Assembly (NCBI RefSeq): GCF_900109495.1
Contig: NZ_FOAA01000002.1
Location: forward strand, 124,001-188,000
Direction: 5' to 3'
DNA: 64,000 nt
Source: Ectothiorhodospira marina
GTDB lineage: Bacteria > Pseudomonadota > Gammaproteobacteria > Ectothiorhodospirales > Ectothiorhodospiraceae
The notes beneath the pieces are model-generated. The model was not told the DNA's origin, searched no databases, and was given only the letters and a program-made list of their open reading frames with translations. Below are positions 29,345 through 39,365 of this stretch, piece after piece. The position numbers and the translations under genes were made by a program. The stretch's first letter is position 1, and every line of letters starts with the position of its first letter.

Positions 29345-30670
29345 ATGAAGCGGGCCTCTTTCAAGGAAATCTTTGGTTGGGCGATGTTCGATTTCGCCAA
29401 CCAGGCCTATACCTTGCTGATCATCACGGTGATCTTCGGTGATCTGTTCACGCGGGTCATCGTTGGCGATGTCGAGACGGACTATCGTCTGGGTAATTTG
29501 CTGTGGAGCATTGCCCTGGCAGTGAGTTACCTGTTGGTCGTGGTGGTGGGGCCAGTGGCAGGCGCAATCATGGATTTTTCTGGTGTTCGCAAGCGCTTTC
29601 TGTTTGCCAGCTACGTGCTGACGGTGATCACCACCGGGCTGTTGTACTTCGTGGCCCCGGGGTATGTGTGGTTGGGCATGTTGCTGATCATCTGCTCGAA
29701 TTTTGCCTACGCCATCGGCGAGTCGTTCATCGCCAGTTTCCTGCCCGAGCTGGGGCCCCGCGAGGAGTTGGGGTGGATCTCGGGGTTTGGTTGGGCCCTG
29801 GGTTATGTGGGTGGGCTGGTGGCGACGGCCTTTGCCTTGGTCATGCTTGGGGAGGTCAGCCAGGAGAATTTTGATCGCATCCGTTGGGTAGGGCCGTTTG
29901 CGGCGGTGTTCTTCCTGGTGGCGGCCATTCCCACATTCCTTTGGGTGGGCGAGCGGGGGCGCTCCCGGCGGCTCAAGGGTGGGTTTCGCAGTTATCTGGG
30001 GATCGGTTTTCGGCGGGTACGAGCCACGTTCAAGGATCTCAGGCATTACCGTGATTTGGCGATACTGCTGGTCTCGGTCTTTTTTGCGATGGCAGGGATC
30101 TATATCATTATATCCTTCACTTTCATCTACGGTGCCCAGGTCATTCAATGGGACGAACAGGTGAGGATCATCATGTTCGTGACCGTCCAGTTGACGGCGG
30201 CCGCCGGCGCCTTGGGGTTTGGCTTTCTTCAGGACAGGATGGGTGCTCGCACCATTTATCTGGCCACTCTGATGTTGTGGATTGTGGCAGTTACCTTAAT
30301 CTTTGCGACGCCCTGGTTGGGGCAGGTGCTGCCGCTGGAGGCCCAGCATGTGTTCCTGATGGTGGGCAGCGTGGCGGGTTTGTGCCTGGGTTCCACGCAG
30401 TCCGCGGGGCGGGCCCTGGTGGGTGTGTTGGCGCCGCGTCCGCGGGCGGCGGAGTTCTTTGGTTTCTGGGGCCTGGCCAGTAAAATGGCCGCCATCGTGG
30501 GCTTGATGGGGTTGGGGCTGTTGCAGATGCTGGTGGGTCTGCACGTGTCCATCCTGTTCTGCAGTCTGTTGTTCGCGCTGGCCCTGGTGGGGGCGCTCGG
30601 CCTTGATGAGGCTCGGGGGCGGCGTGTGGCGGAAGAGCGCGAGTGCCCTCGCCGTGTGAATTTGTTGTGA
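29345..30670 (+). CDS. MFS transporter, UMF1/Atg22-like
   Basis: 441 residues with about 12 membrane helices. Starts ATG 29345 (MKRASFKEIFGWAMFDFANQ); the family opening GWAxYDxANxAY matches here as GWAMFDFANQAYTLLI. Further signatures are FLPELGPREELGWISGFGWA and QSAGRALVGVLAPRPRAAEFFGFW. The family is related to yeast vacuolar Atg22 (amino-acid efflux), but bacterial substrates are unknown. Divergent from the PA2779-type gene across 235 bases with no other feature seen. Confidence 0.9.
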   Translation: MKRASFKEIFGWAMFDFANQAYTLLIITVIFGDLFTRVIVGDVETDYRLGNLLWSIALAVSYLLVVVVGPVAGAIMDFSGVRKRFLFASYVLTVITTGLLYFVAPGYVWLGMLLIICSNFAYAIGESFIASFLPELGPREELGWISGFGWALGYVGGLVATAFALVMLGEVSQENFDRIRWVGPFAAVFFLVAAIPTFLWVGERGRSRRLKGGFRSYLGIGFRRVRATFKDLRHYRDLAILLVSVFFAMAGIYIIISFTFIYGAQVIQWDEQVRIIMFVTVQLTAAAGALGFGFLQDRMGARTIYLATLMLWIVAVTLIFATPWLGQVLPLEAQHVFLMVGSVAGLCLGSTQSAGRALVGVLAPRPRAAEFFGFWGLASKMAAIVGLMGLGLLQMLVGLHVSILFCSLLFALALVGALGLDEARGRRVAEERECPRRVNLL

Positions 30671-31174
<504 letters not shown>

Positions 31175-31302
31175 GATGCGCGGTCATCCGCTGTGGGCGG
31201 GATCATAAGAAGCTGTGACATGAGGTCTGTCGGTTGGCCCCAAAGGGGGTGAGCAGGCGAGTGCATGGCCACGGACAAGTGATTACATCTTATTGTTTTT
31301 GA

Positions 31303-31572
<270 letters not shown>

Positions 31573-31593
31573 GGCAATCGTTGTTCCGTTATG

Positions 31594-31625
31594 TGGGGCC
31601 GGGGCTTTGTACCCGGCCCTTTTTG
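31594..31625 (+). terminator. Rho-independent terminator after ferredoxin
   Basis: Stem GGGCCGGG/CCCGGCCC around a short CTTTGTA-type loop, followed directly by TTTTTGTTTGT. It lies about 20 bases past the ferredoxin stop. Confidence 0.9.
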
Positions 31626-31670
31626 TTTGTGCGCCCGCCGCTCTTGGGGGCGTCTGTACCTTTCGGGTAG

Positions 31671-31780
31671 GCATCCGGGTGGGTAAAGCCCACCGGGGGA
31701 CGCCGTGAATACATCCTTGTAGGCTTGGCCACCGCATCCATGCGGTGAACACCCCCGGAGGGCTTCACCCGCCCGGATGC
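31671..31780 (-). repeat. Nested-palindrome element, copy 2
   Basis: Arms 31671-31700 and 31751-31780 are 30-base complements with 26 matches. They enclose 31701-31750, whose minus-strand reading matches the core of the element at 19.7 kb with only two differences (in GGGACG, here AGGATG). The arms (GCATCCGGG...) share almost no sequence with those of copy 1. The element fills most of the gap between the ferredoxin terminator and mutM. Confidence 0.85.
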
Positions 31781-31809
31781 TTCTGGCTTGTGTGCCCACC
31801 GTTTGGTGG

Positions 31810-32625
31810 TTACTTCTGACAGGTTGGGCAGTAGTAGCTGGAGCGGCCGCTCTGGGTGATGTGTTTGATGGGGGCGTGGCAGACGGGGCAGGGGGCTTGG
31901 GGGCGTCCGTACACTCTGAGGGACTGGCTGAAGTAGCCGTGGGCGCCGTCTTCGTGGACGAAGTCTCTGAGGGTGGTGCCGCCCTGGGCGATGGAGGCTT
32001 CCAGGACCTGGCGGATGGCGGTGACGAGACGCGCGGCTTCGGCGCGGGTGAGTCGGCCGGCGGCGCGGCGGGGGCGGATGCCGGCCAGGAAGAGGGATTC
32101 GGAGGCGTAGATGTTGCCGACACCCACCACAATCTGGCTGTTCATGATCAAGGCTTTGATGCTCACCCGGCGGCCGCGGCTGACGCGGAAGAGGTAGTTT
32201 CCGTCAAAGCTTTCTCCCAGGGGTTCCGGTCCCAGGTGCGCGAGCAGGGGGTGGTTGCCGGTTTCGGGGTTAAACCAGAGCAGGGCGCCGAAGCGGCGGG
32301 GGTCGTGCAGGCGCAGGGTGAGGCCGGAGTTCAGGGTAAGGTCCGCGTGGTCATGGGGTCGGGGCGGGGTGCCGGGGGGGACAAGGCGCAGGCTGCCGGA
32401 CATGCCCAGGTGGATCAGGATGGTGCCTGGGGGGCATTGGATGAGCAGGTATTTGCCCCTTCTGTCCACGCCGGTGATCTCGCCACCCTGTATGCGCTGG
32501 GGCAGGTCGTCGGGTATCGGCCAGCGCAGGCGCGGTTCCCGGACGCAGACCTGCTGGATGCGGCGTCCGGTGAGGTGGGGTTCGATGCCGCGTCGGGTGG
32601 TTTCCACCTCGGGTAGTTCAGGCAT
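31810..32625 (-). CDS. mutM: Formamidopyrimidine-DNA glycosylase MutM (Fpg)
   Basis: Removes 8-oxoguanine and formamidopyrimidines, with AP-lyase activity. 271 residues. The N-terminus MPELPEVETTRRGI supplies the catalytic Pro1/Glu2 after Met removal, fixing the start at 32625. H2TH region VGVGNIYASESLFLAGIRP and the C-terminal zinc finger CPVCHAPIKHITQSGRSSYY CPTC are complete. The start overlaps the 3' end of the upstream chorismatase gene by eight bases, so the two are probably cotranscribed. Confidence 0.97.
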   Translation of the reverse strand: MPELPEVETTRRGIEPHLTGRRIQQVCVREPRLRWPIPDDLPQRIQGGEITGVDRRGKYLLIQCPPGTILIHLGMSGSLRLVPPGTPPRPHDHADLTLNSGLTLRLHDPRRFGALLWFNPETGNHPLLAHLGPEPLGESFDGNYLFRVSRGRRVSIKALIMNSQIVVGVGNIYASESLFLAGIRPRRAAGRLTRAEAARLVTAIRQVLEASIAQGGTTLRDFVHEDGAHGYFSQSLRVYGRPQAPCPVCHAPIKHITQSGRSSYYCPTCQK

Positions 32626-33607
32626 GCAGACCTTCGATCTCCACCAGCAGGTCGTCCCGGCAGATGTCACCTCGCAGGTAAACGGCCGGTGCCTGGGGCC
32701 CCAGCGCTGCCTGCAGGCGGTCTCGTACGGCGTCCACGTCCTGGGCGTGGCGCACGTAGACCTTGAGCAGGGAGAGCGCGCCGGGGTTGCCGTTCAGTGT
32801 GGCCATGGGAGCGCCGGCAGAGCCGATCAGGGCGCGCAGATTCTCCAGGATCTCATCCAGTTGTGTGATGACGTCGGTATGCAGGGTTTCATGCCCGACA
32901 ATGCTGGCGGTGCCGGAGATGTACAGGTGCGGTTTGCCCGGCCAGGGTTTGAGGGTGGCGCGGGAGAAGGACGGGCTTTTGGGTCCGTAGCGCCGCGGGT
33001 AGTGGAAGGCGCTGACCTGGCGGGGGTTTTCAATCTGCACGCCCGGTTCCCGTCCTGCAAGGAAGTAGATCACCAGGCCGGGTGAGGTGGTGCCGATGGC
33101 GGTGGCGGCGGGCAGTTCTCCCTCGGTGAGGGGGACGCGGTCGAGGGCTCGGTGTCGTCCCAGGCAGAAGGCCTGGTAGCGGTCCAGGCCGTCGACCTCA
33201 TCATGCAGGTGCGGGAAGTAGTTCCAGATTCGCAGCAGGCAGGGGAATCCCATGGCCCGGTGGAAGGCCAGTACCCGGTCATAGGCGTACTCCGCGGCCT
33301 GGTCCATGTCGTGGTCGAAGCGGGCCTCGTCCACGAGGATCCAGCCAAACAGTACATCCCGGGTGTGGGCGTAACCCATGTCCTGGTCGCATCCGGCCGC
33401 CACGGGTTCGCTGGTCTCCCAGACCTCCACGGGGGTGTCGGTCACCAGGGGGGGCAGGGCCAGGGTGAGTTCCGTGGGGCGGGCCGGATCCAGACAATTC
33501 TGCTGGCCGAAGCGGATGACGGCCAGGCGGTGGGGGTCGCGCGTGGCAAGTTCGCTCTCGGCCAGCAGTCGGACGGTCAGTGTTGTCGATTCGGGGATAT
33601 TCGCCAT
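32618..33607 (-). CDS. FkbO/Hyg5/XanB2-family chorismatase
   Basis: 329 residues. The C-terminal half has the YjgF/Rid-like chorismatase fold with YISGTASIVGHETLH, ITQLDEILENLRALIG and the closing CRDDLLVEIEG. Family members hydrolyse chorismate to dihydroxycyclohexadiene carboxylate (FkbO), 3-hydroxybenzoate (Hyg5) or both 3- and 4-hydroxybenzoate (XanB2). In Xanthomonas XanB2 supplies 4-hydroxybenzoate for ubiquinone and 3-hydroxybenzoate for pigment. No ubiC or pigment genes are nearby, so a ubiquinone role here is inferred. The product type cannot be read off by eye. Overlaps mutM by eight bases. Confidence 0.85.
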   Translation of the reverse strand: MANIPESTTLTVRLLAESELATRDPHRLAVIRFGQQNCLDPARPTELTLALPPLVTDTPVEVWETSEPVAAGCDQDMGYAHTRDVLFGWILVDEARFDHDMDQAAEYAYDRVLAFHRAMGFPCLLRIWNYFPHLHDEVDGLDRYQAFCLGRHRALDRVPLTEGELPAATAIGTTSPGLVIYFLAGREPGVQIENPRQVSAFHYPRRYGPKSPSFSRATLKPWPGKPHLYISGTASIVGHETLHTDVITQLDEILENLRALIGSAGAPMATLNGNPGALSLLKVYVRHAQDVDAVRDRLQAALGPQAPAVYLRGDICRDDLLVEIEGLHA

Positions 33608-33707
33608 GGGGCTAATGTTACCGGATCATGGGCGATCGTCGTATCATCATTGGATGAAAAGAGGGGGGTGCTGGAAACGCTAAGCTGCTCGTGGTGTTCT
33701 GCCAGGC

Positions 33708-33735
33708 TTGAAATATGTCGGGACGACGTGATACT
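33708..33735 (+). promoter_or_regulatory. Candidate promoter for hsp20
   Basis: TTGAAA (33708-33713), 16 bases, then GATACT (33730-33735). The -35 also reads CTTGAA, the heat-shock sigma-32 -35, but no CCCCAT-type -10 follows, so sigma-70 is favoured. About 70 bases before the hsp20 start. Confidence 0.35.
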
Positions 33736-33807
33736 TGACTGGAAAGCGAGGATACACTCGCTCATTCATGATGGTGGGATCACCACAGTGTAAAGGAGAG
33801 GATGAAG

Positions 33808-34317
33808 ATGTCGAACCTGCAGCATCTGCGTCAGGGCGTGAGTGATGCCTGGGAGAGCATTCTGGGCGGTTGGCAGCGTCTGTATGCCCGCGCCTCGGGG
33901 GCCATTACCCGATTCAGTCCAGGGGGGCGGTCCGCCGACGGGGGTGAACGGGATGAGCATGAGCTGGAGACCCGCAGTATCGGCTGGGGCGTGATGGCGG
34001 CCGAGGTCTTCGATGACACGGATCGCCTGGTGGTGCGCCTGGAGGCGCCGGGTATGGATCGGGGAAGTTTTGATATCCAGGTGATTGATGATCATCTGGT
34101 GATCCAGGGTGAGAAAGGGGTCCAGCGGGAGCACAGCAGGGGCCGCTACCATATCGCTGAGTGCGCTTACGGGCGCTTCGAGCGAGCGATCCCGCTACCG
34201 GGGCCGGTGGATACCGAGGGCGCTCGGGCCACCTACGAGCATGGCGTGCTTCGTGTGGAGATGCCGCGGTTGAGCAACGCGCACGCGCAACGGCGCATCA
34301 CTGTGGAGGCGGGCTGA
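33808..34317 (+). CDS. Small heat-shock protein, Hsp20/alpha-crystallin family
   Basis: 169 residues. N-terminal helical region (1-50; WESILGGWQRLYARASGAI), then the alpha-crystallin domain (about 60-165) with RLVVRLEAPGMDRGSFDIQV, GRFERAIPLPGPVDTEGARA and the ATYEHGVLRVEMPR signature. It lacks a clear C-terminal IxI anchoring motif; the end is RRITVEAG. An ATP-independent chaperone holding unfolded proteins. SD AAAGGAGAGG is best spaced for ATG 33808; ATG 33802 two codons upstream is too close. A 71-residue gene follows 29 bases later. Confidence 0.92.
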   Translation: MSNLQHLRQGVSDAWESILGGWQRLYARASGAITRFSPGGRSADGGERDEHELETRSIGWGVMAAEVFDDTDRLVVRLEAPGMDRGSFDIQVIDDHLVIQGEKGVQREHSRGRYHIAECAYGRFERAIPLPGPVDTEGARATYEHGVLRVEMPRLSNAHAQRRITVEAG

Positions 34318-34346
34318 GCCCGTCACCATCCGGCGGAGGGTGTGGC

Positions 34347-34562
34347 ATGGAGCAGATTCAGGCCCCCATGGGGGAAGAGATCGAGGTGCGGCAGGTGATG
34401 CACGAGAGCGGTATGCCGTTGCTGCGTGTGTTGATACGGGACGGCGGGCGCTACACTTATCTGGATCTGGACCCGGCCACTGCGAGCCGCTGGGGCGGGC
34501 TCATGCAGGTCTGGGCTCGGGAGACGGTGGAACGGCTGGAGGCCGAACAGGGTAGGGAATGA
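34347..34562 (+). CDS. Conserved-looking small hypothetical protein downstream of hsp20
   Basis: 71 residues, not recognised with certainty. A predicted beta-rich start (EIEVRQVMHESGMPLLRVLI), RDGGRYTYLDLDPATASRWG and a helical end (LMQVWARETVERLEAEQGRE); no signal or membrane segment. A good SD (GGAGGG, seven bases) and coding-like amino-acid use support it as real. Position 29 bases after hsp20 suggests one transcript, hence perhaps a stress-related role, which is only inference. Confidence 0.7.
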   Translation: MEQIQAPMGEEIEVRQVMHESGMPLLRVLIRDGGRYTYLDLDPATASRWGGLMQVWARETVERLEAEQGRE

Positions 34563-34632
34563 TCCTTGAACTGGCGGCCCACCGCCGTGCGGTGGGCTCA
34601 TCAGCCAGGTGTTGCCGGCAACTCGGCCGGTC

Positions 34633-34800
34633 TTACTTGATCTTGGCTTCCTTGTACATCACATGCTGACGCACGACGGGATCAAACTTCTTGATCTCCA
34701 TCTTGTCGGGCATGTTCCGCTTGTTCTTGGTGGTGGTGTAGAAGTGGCCGGTGCCGGCACTGGACACCAGGCGGATCTTTTCACGAATGCCTTTTGCCAT
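34633..34800 (-). CDS. rpmG: 50S ribosomal protein L33
   Basis: 55 residues, reading [20 protein letters not shown] at the N-terminus and [18 protein letters not shown] at the C-terminus. It is the cysteine-free form of L33 (no zinc ribbon). It follows rpmB by 12 bases, the usual rpmB-rpmG operon. Confidence 0.97.
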   Translation of the reverse strand: MAKGIREKIRLVSSAGTGHFYTTTKNKRNMPDKMEIKKFDPVVRQHVMYKEAKIK

Positions 34801-34812
34801 GGGTGCGTCTCC

Positions 34813-35049
34813 TTAGACCTTTTCGCCACGGGCGCGCAGATCCGTCAGGACCACGTCGATACCCTTCTTGTCGATGATGCGCATGCCCTTGTGGCTGATG
34901 CGCAGCTTCACGAAACGGTTCTCGCTCTCCACCCAGAAACGGTGTTCGTGCAGGTTGGGCAGGAAGCGACGACGCGTCTTGTTATTCGCGTGGGATACGT
35001 TGTTCCCGGTCATCGGGCGCTTACCCGTGATTTGGCAGACTCGGGCCAT
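34813..35049 (-). CDS. rpmB: 50S ribosomal protein L28
   Basis: 78 residues. Starts [20 protein letters not shown] at 35049; the open frame continues upstream without L28 similarity. [20 protein letters not shown] is family-typical. It is the cysteine-poor form lacking the zinc-binding set. First gene of the rpmB-rpmG operon, divergent from folB. Confidence 0.97.
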   Translation of the reverse strand: MARVCQITGKRPMTGNNVSHANNKTRRRFLPNLHEHRFWVESENRFVKLRISHKGMRIIDKKGIDVVLTDLRARGEKV

Positions 35050-35191
35050 TGGTGTTCTCCGGAAAAACCAGGCTGATTTGAGGAAAGCCGGGAACCTTAG
35101 CAGAAGGGTAGGGTGGGAGCAAGTACAGCGCACCGTGCCGGGCCGGTAAGGGGCTGGTGCCCGCTCGGGGTGGCGTATATAGTCCGAGCCC

Positions 35192-35548
35192 ATGGACATC
35201 GTCTACATACGTGATTTGAAGGTGAAAACCACTGTCGGCATCTTCGACTGGGAGCGTAGTATCCGCCAGGAGGTGCGCATTGACCTGGAGATGGGCACCG
35301 ATATCCGCCCCGCGGCCGATTCTGACTGTATCGACCATACGCTGAACTACAAGGCCGTGGCCAAGCGTGTCATTGCCTTGGTGGAAAGCAATGAACGGGA
35401 ACTGGTGGAGGCCATGGCCGAGGATATCGCCCGCATGGTGATGGCGGAGTTCTCCGTGCCCTGGTTGCGTCTCACCCTGGGCAAGCCGGGCGCGGTCCGC
35501 GGGGCGCGGGAGGTGGGTGTGAGTATCGAGCGTGGGGAGCGTGGATGA
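35192..35548 (+). CDS. folB: Dihydroneopterin aldolase FolB
   Basis: Converts dihydroneopterin to 6-hydroxymethyl-dihydropterin in folate synthesis. 118 residues. Family opening [20 protein letters not shown] with the pterin-contacting Glu in [10 protein letters not shown], the [10 protein letters not shown] segment and [18 protein letters not shown] with the catalytic Lys. It overlaps folK by four bases (ATGA), so the next enzyme is translationally coupled. Confidence 0.95.
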   Translation: MDIVYIRDLKVKTTVGIFDWERSIRQEVRIDLEMGTDIRPAADSDCIDHTLNYKAVAKRVIALVESNERELVEAMAEDIARMVMAEFSVPWLRLTLGKPGAVRGAREVGVSIERGERG

Positions 35549-36048
35549 CTCAGCCGGGATCCCAGTTGCGCCGTGCCTTTGTGAGCATTGGCACCAACGT
35601 GAACCGCGAGTGGTACGTGGAAGTCGCCCGCCGGGAGCTCCTGGAGGCCTTCGGAGAAGTCACCTTTTCTCCCGTCTATGAGACCGGGGCCGTGGGTTTT
35701 GATGGCAGTCCCTTTTACAACCTGGCGGCGGGGTTCGATACGGAGCAATCGCCCGATGCCCTGGTGGCCCGGTTCAAGGCGATGGAGGCGCGTCATGGTC
35801 GCAAGCGGGGTGGTGGACGCTTTGCCGATCGCACCCTGGATCTGGATCTGCTGTTACTGGGCGATCTTGTTCTGGAGGCGCCGGGAGTGCAGTTGCCGCG
35901 TGACGAGATCACCCGCCACGCCTTCGTGCTCGGCCCCCTGGCGGATATTGCCGCCGACGTGATCCATCCAGTGCTCAATACCTCCATTGGCCGCTTGTGG
36001 GAGACCTTTGATCCCGGTGGGCAATGGTTGCGCCGCGTGGCGGTCTAG
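35545..36048 (+). CDS. folK: 6-hydroxymethyl-dihydropterin pyrophosphokinase FolK
   Basis: Transfers pyrophosphate from ATP to 6-hydroxymethyl-dihydropterin. 167 residues, somewhat short and diverged. SIGTNVNREWYVEVARREL replaces the usual SLGSN opening; the metal/ATP signature RFADRTLDLDLLLLGDLVLE and LPRDEITRHAFVLGPLADIA are clear. With folB and a pteridine-reductase-like gene it forms a folate cluster. Confidence 0.93.
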   Translation: MTQPGSQLRRAFVSIGTNVNREWYVEVARRELLEAFGEVTFSPVYETGAVGFDGSPFYNLAAGFDTEQSPDALVARFKAMEARHGRKRGGGRFADRTLDLDLLLLGDLVLEAPGVQLPRDEITRHAFVLGPLADIAADVIHPVLNTSIGRLWETFDPGGQWLRRVAV

Positions 36049-36092
36049 TCCTCGAATGAGTGCCTGACCGGGGGGCACGAGGGCGCCTGTGC

Positions 36093-36851
36093 TCACTGCA
36101 CCGTGGTGCGCCCCCCGTCCACCGGGATCACCTGGCCCGTGATATAGCGGGCATCGCGGATCAGGAACAGGGCCGTGGTGGCGATATCCTCGGGTGAGCC
36201 CTCCCGTTTGAGTGCCGTGCGCTGAATCATTTCCTCATGGGTGCCGGCATTCTCCTCCGCTTCCGGCCACAGGATCGCGCCGGGCGCAATGCCGTTCACC
36301 CTGACGCGGGGCCCCAGTTCACGGGCCAGGGACTGGGTGAGCATCCATAATCCTGCCTTGGCCGTGCAATACACCGGGTAACCCTTCAGGGGGCGCAGTG
36401 CGTGGATATCCACGATGTTGAGGATGCAGCCCTCGCTCTGCCTCAGCGCTGGCGCCAGTGCCTGGGACAGGAACAGGGGGGCTTTGAGATTGGTGCCCAT
36501 CAGGTCATCCCAGTGGGCCTCGGTGATTTCCCCCAGGGCCGTGGGGTAGAAGGTGGAGGCGTTGTTCACCAGAACATCCATTCGGCCGAAGGCCGCCTTT
36601 GCCTCGTTAGCCAGGCGGCTGAGTGCCCCGGGTTCCAGCAGCTCTCCTCCCACCAGATGCACCGAATCGGCGCGCTGGCGATGCAGTTCTTCCTGCAAGG
36701 TCCGGGCTTCGTGCCCGGAACTTCGATAGTGGATCACCAGGTTCATGCCCTGCTTGTGCAGGGTGCGCGCCATCTCGGCACCAATGCGGCGGGCGCCGCC
36801 GGTGATGAAGGCGGTCTTGCCGTTCAGGTCGGGGTGCTTGGGCTGTTCCAT
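36093..36851 (-). CDS. Pteridine reductase / FolM-like short-chain dehydrogenase
   Basis: 252 residues, SDR fold. NADPH motif TGGARRIG, with the Arg typical of pteridine reductases, NNAS in VLVNNASTFYPT, and the catalytic Tyr/Lys in YCTAKAGLWMLTQSLARELG. Ends with GQVIPVDGGRTTVQ. Pteridine reductases (PTR1/FolM) reduce dihydrofolate or dihydrobiopterin; the convergent folB-folK neighbours support a pterin substrate. It could back up or replace FolA. ATG 36851 is chosen over an upstream extension without SDR similarity. Confidence 0.88.
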   Translation of the reverse strand: MEQPKHPDLNGKTAFITGGARRIGAEMARTLHKQGMNLVIHYRSSGHEARTLQEELHRQRADSVHLVGGELLEPGALSRLANEAKAAFGRMDVLVNNASTFYPTALGEITEAHWDDLMGTNLKAPLFLSQALAPALRQSEGCILNIVDIHALRPLKGYPVYCTAKAGLWMLTQSLARELGPRVRVNGIAPGAILWPEAEENAGTHEEMIQRTALKREGSPEDIATTALFLIRDARYITGQVIPVDGGRTTVQ

Positions 36852-36959
36852 GCGGTTTCCTTGTGCTGCTCGCGAAGCGGTGGGCCGACGGCTTGAGGCG
36901 CGGGGCGGGTGGGGCGACAATGCCCCTCCCCATGGCGCCGATCATCTTGGACTGCATGC

Positions 36960-38141
36960 ATGCACGCGGATTCCCCCTTACCCACGCCTGAACCCGAAGC
37001 CCTGCAGGTCAGCCAGCACCTGCTGGAACGGGTCAGACAGGAGATTAACGCAGGCGACGGCTGGATGTCTTTCCATCGTTACATGGAGTTGGCCCTGTAT
37101 GCCCCCGCGTTGGGCTATTACACGGCGGGCAGCCACAAGCTGGGGCGGGGGGGCGATTTCATCACGGCCCCGGAGGTATCGCCCCTGTTCGGTCGTTGTG
37201 TCGCCCGTCAGTGTGCCCAGGTGCTGGAGTCTCTGGGGGGCGGCGATATCCTCGAGTTTGGGGCGGGAACGGGTGTTCTGGCGGTAGAGATCCTCACTGC
37301 CCTGGAGGGACTGGAATCCCTGCCGGATCGTTACCTGATCCTGGAGCTCAGTCCGGATCTGCGTCAGCGCCAGCGGGCGGCCGTGGCGTTATTGCCCGAG
37401 GCCCTGCGCAACCGCGTGCAGTGGCTGGATGCCCTGCCGGAACCCGGGAGCCTGCGGGGCGTCATGCTGGGTAACGAGGTGCTGGATGCCATGCCCGTGC
37501 AGGTGTTCCATTGGCATGATGGGGCGGTGCGGGAGCGGGGCGTGGCACTCGGTGAGCGCCTGGAATGGGCCGATCGTCCGGCAGGGGAAACGCTGGCGGA
37601 CACGGTGCACGTCCTGCATGACACCACGGGCGGCGCCTGGCCATCGGGGTATGTCTCGGAGATCAATCCCGGGTTGTCCGGGTGGCTGCGGGCAGCCGCC
37701 GAGTGCCTGGCGGCCGGCGTGATTCTGCTGGTGGATTACGGGTATCCGCGTCAGGAGTATTACAGCCCGGAACGTTATCGGGGCACCCTGATGGCCCACT
37801 ACCGTCACCGGGCGTTGGACGAACCCCTGGTCTGGCCGGGAATCGTGGACATCACCGCCCATGTGGATTTCACCGCTGTGGCCGAGGCCGGAGAGGCCGC
37901 GGGGTTGTCGTTGCTGGGTTATACCACGCAGGCCTGGTTCCTCATGGGCGCCGGCCTGGAGTCGGTCTTTCAGGCGTGTCAGGCCGAGGGCCTGCGCGAG
38001 CAGATGGACTTGGCGGCCCAGGTCCGCATGCTCACCCTGCCCGGGGAGATGGGCGAGCGCTTCCAGGTCATGGCCCTGGGGCGGGGTGTACCGGTGCCGC
38101 TGATGGGGTTTTCGGGGCGAGACCTTATTCCTCGTCTGTAG
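36960..38141 (+). CDS. SAM-dependent methyltransferase, MidA/NDUFAF7 (DUF185) family
   Basis: 393 residues. Family segments [41 protein letters not shown] motif [16 protein letters not shown] and [15 protein letters not shown]. The eukaryotic member methylates an arginine of complex I subunit NDUFS2; the bacterial role is unproven. An NDUFA9-like gene, a homologue of another complex I accessory subunit, lies 1.2 kb away, which is suggestive. ATG 36960 starts just before the domain. Its last 17 bases overlap the convergent cca gene. Confidence 0.9.
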   Translation: MHADSPLPTPEPEALQVSQHLLERVRQEINAGDGWMSFHRYMELALYAPALGYYTAGSHKLGRGGDFITAPEVSPLFGRCVARQCAQVLESLGGGDILEFGAGTGVLAVEILTALEGLESLPDRYLILELSPDLRQRQRAAVALLPEALRNRVQWLDALPEPGSLRGVMLGNEVLDAMPVQVFHWHDGAVRERGVALGERLEWADRPAGETLADTVHVLHDTTGGAWPSGYVSEINPGLSGWLRAAAECLAAGVILLVDYGYPRQEYYSPERYRGTLMAHYRHRALDEPLVWPGIVDITAHVDFTAVAEAGEAAGLSLLGYTTQAWFLMGAGLESVFQACQAEGLREQMDLAAQVRMLTLPGEMGERFQVMALGRGVPVPLMGFSGRDLIPRL

Positions 38142-39363
38142 TCTCTTCGGCCTTTAGCGCCTTGAGGGCCTGAACGCGTTGCTGTTGCAAGGCCTCGGCA
38201 ATGGCCGGCCCCTTCAGTCCCTGCGCCACCAGTTCCCGGGCCTGCAGGGCGGCGCAGCGGGCATGGGCGCGGCGCACGTAATCGGCCTGGGGATACGGTC
38301 TGGCCTCAAAGCCTGTGCGCCCTCGATAATCCGCTTGGCAGGCCAGCAACACGGATTCCAGGCGCTCGGGGCGACGATATACATCCAGCCCCTCCAGGGT
38401 GCGCGCCAGGGTCTGGGGACGCAGTTCAAATACCCGGTGCACAAGCCCGTGATAGCGGGCGACCAGTCGGGCCAGCTCCCGGTAGCGGTTGGGGATCCTG
38501 AGTCGATCACACAAGGACTCGATCAGCACCACGCCGCGTTCCTCGTGCCCTCGGTGGCTGGGCAGGATCTCCCGAGGGGTGTTGCCCTTGCCCAGGTCGT
38601 GGGTGAGGGCGGCAAAGCGGACCAGCGGATCGTCGCTCAGACGGGTGGCCTGATCCAGCACCATGAACACATGCACACCGGTGTCGATCTCGGGATGGTA
38701 GCGGGGGGGTTGAGGCACGCCGTACAGGGCCTCCAGTTCGGGGAACAGCACCGCCAGGGCCCCACAGTCACGCAGCACCTGGAAGAAGGCCGTTGGCGCC
38801 GGGGCCTTGAGGGCCTTTTCCGTCTCCTGCCAGACCCGCTCGGGCACCAGGGCATCCAGTTCACCCGTGTTCACCATGTGTTGCATCATCCGGCGGGTCT
38901 CGTCGGCCACCTGAAAACCCAGGGGGGCCAGGCGGGCGGCGAAGCGGGCCACACGCAGCACTCGCACCGGGTCCTCGGTAAAGGCGGGGGAAACATGACG
39001 AAGCCAGCGATCCCGCAGGTCTGCCTGACCGTTGAAGGGATCGATCAGCCGGTGCTGTTCATCCCGGGCCATGGCGTTGATGGTGAGGTCACGCCGGGCC
39101 AGGTCCTCCTCCAGGGTCACCTCGGGTGAGGCATGCACTTCGAACCCATGGTAACCGGGCCCGGTGTTACGTTCGGTGCGCGCCAGGGCGTGCTCTTCGT
39201 GGGTGCGTGGGTGCAGAAAGACCGGGAAATCCCTGCCCACCTGGGTGAACCCCTGGTCGAGCATCGCCTGGACGGTGGCCCCCACCACCACCCAGTCCCG
39301 CTCCCCGACGGGCAGCCCCAGGAGTTCGTCGCGCACCGCGCCACCCACCAGATAGGTCTGCAT
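38125..39363 (-). CDS. cca: Multifunctional tRNA CCA-adding enzyme
   Basis: Adds or repairs the 3' CCA of tRNAs. 412 residues, the E. coli length. Nucleotidyltransferase head [20 protein letters not shown] with DxD in [21 protein letters not shown]-binding helical region, and a C-terminal HD phosphohydrolase domain (ALTHDLGKG). The start at 39363 matches the conserved N-terminus. It follows the epimerase-like gene by two bases and overlaps the convergent methyltransferase gene at its 3' end. Confidence 0.96.
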   Translation of the reverse strand: MQTYLVGGAVRDELLGLPVGERDWVVVGATVQAMLDQGFTQVGRDFPVFLHPRTHEEHALARTERNTGPGYHGFEVHASPEVTLEEDLARRDLTINAMARDEQHRLIDPFNGQADLRDRWLRHVSPAFTEDPVRVLRVARFAARLAPLGFQVADETRRMMQHMVNTGELDALVPERVWQETEKALKAPAPTAFFQVLRDCGALAVLFPELEALYGVPQPPRYHPEIDTGVHVFMVLDQATRLSDDPLVRFAALTHDLGKGNTPREILPSHRGHEERGVVLIESLCDRLRIPNRYRELARLVARYHGLVHRVFELRPQTLARTLEGLDVYRRPERLESVLLACQADYRGRTGFEARPYPQADYVRRAHARCAALQARELVAQGLKGPAIAEALQQQRVQALKALKAEETTDEE

Positions 39364-39365
39364 GG

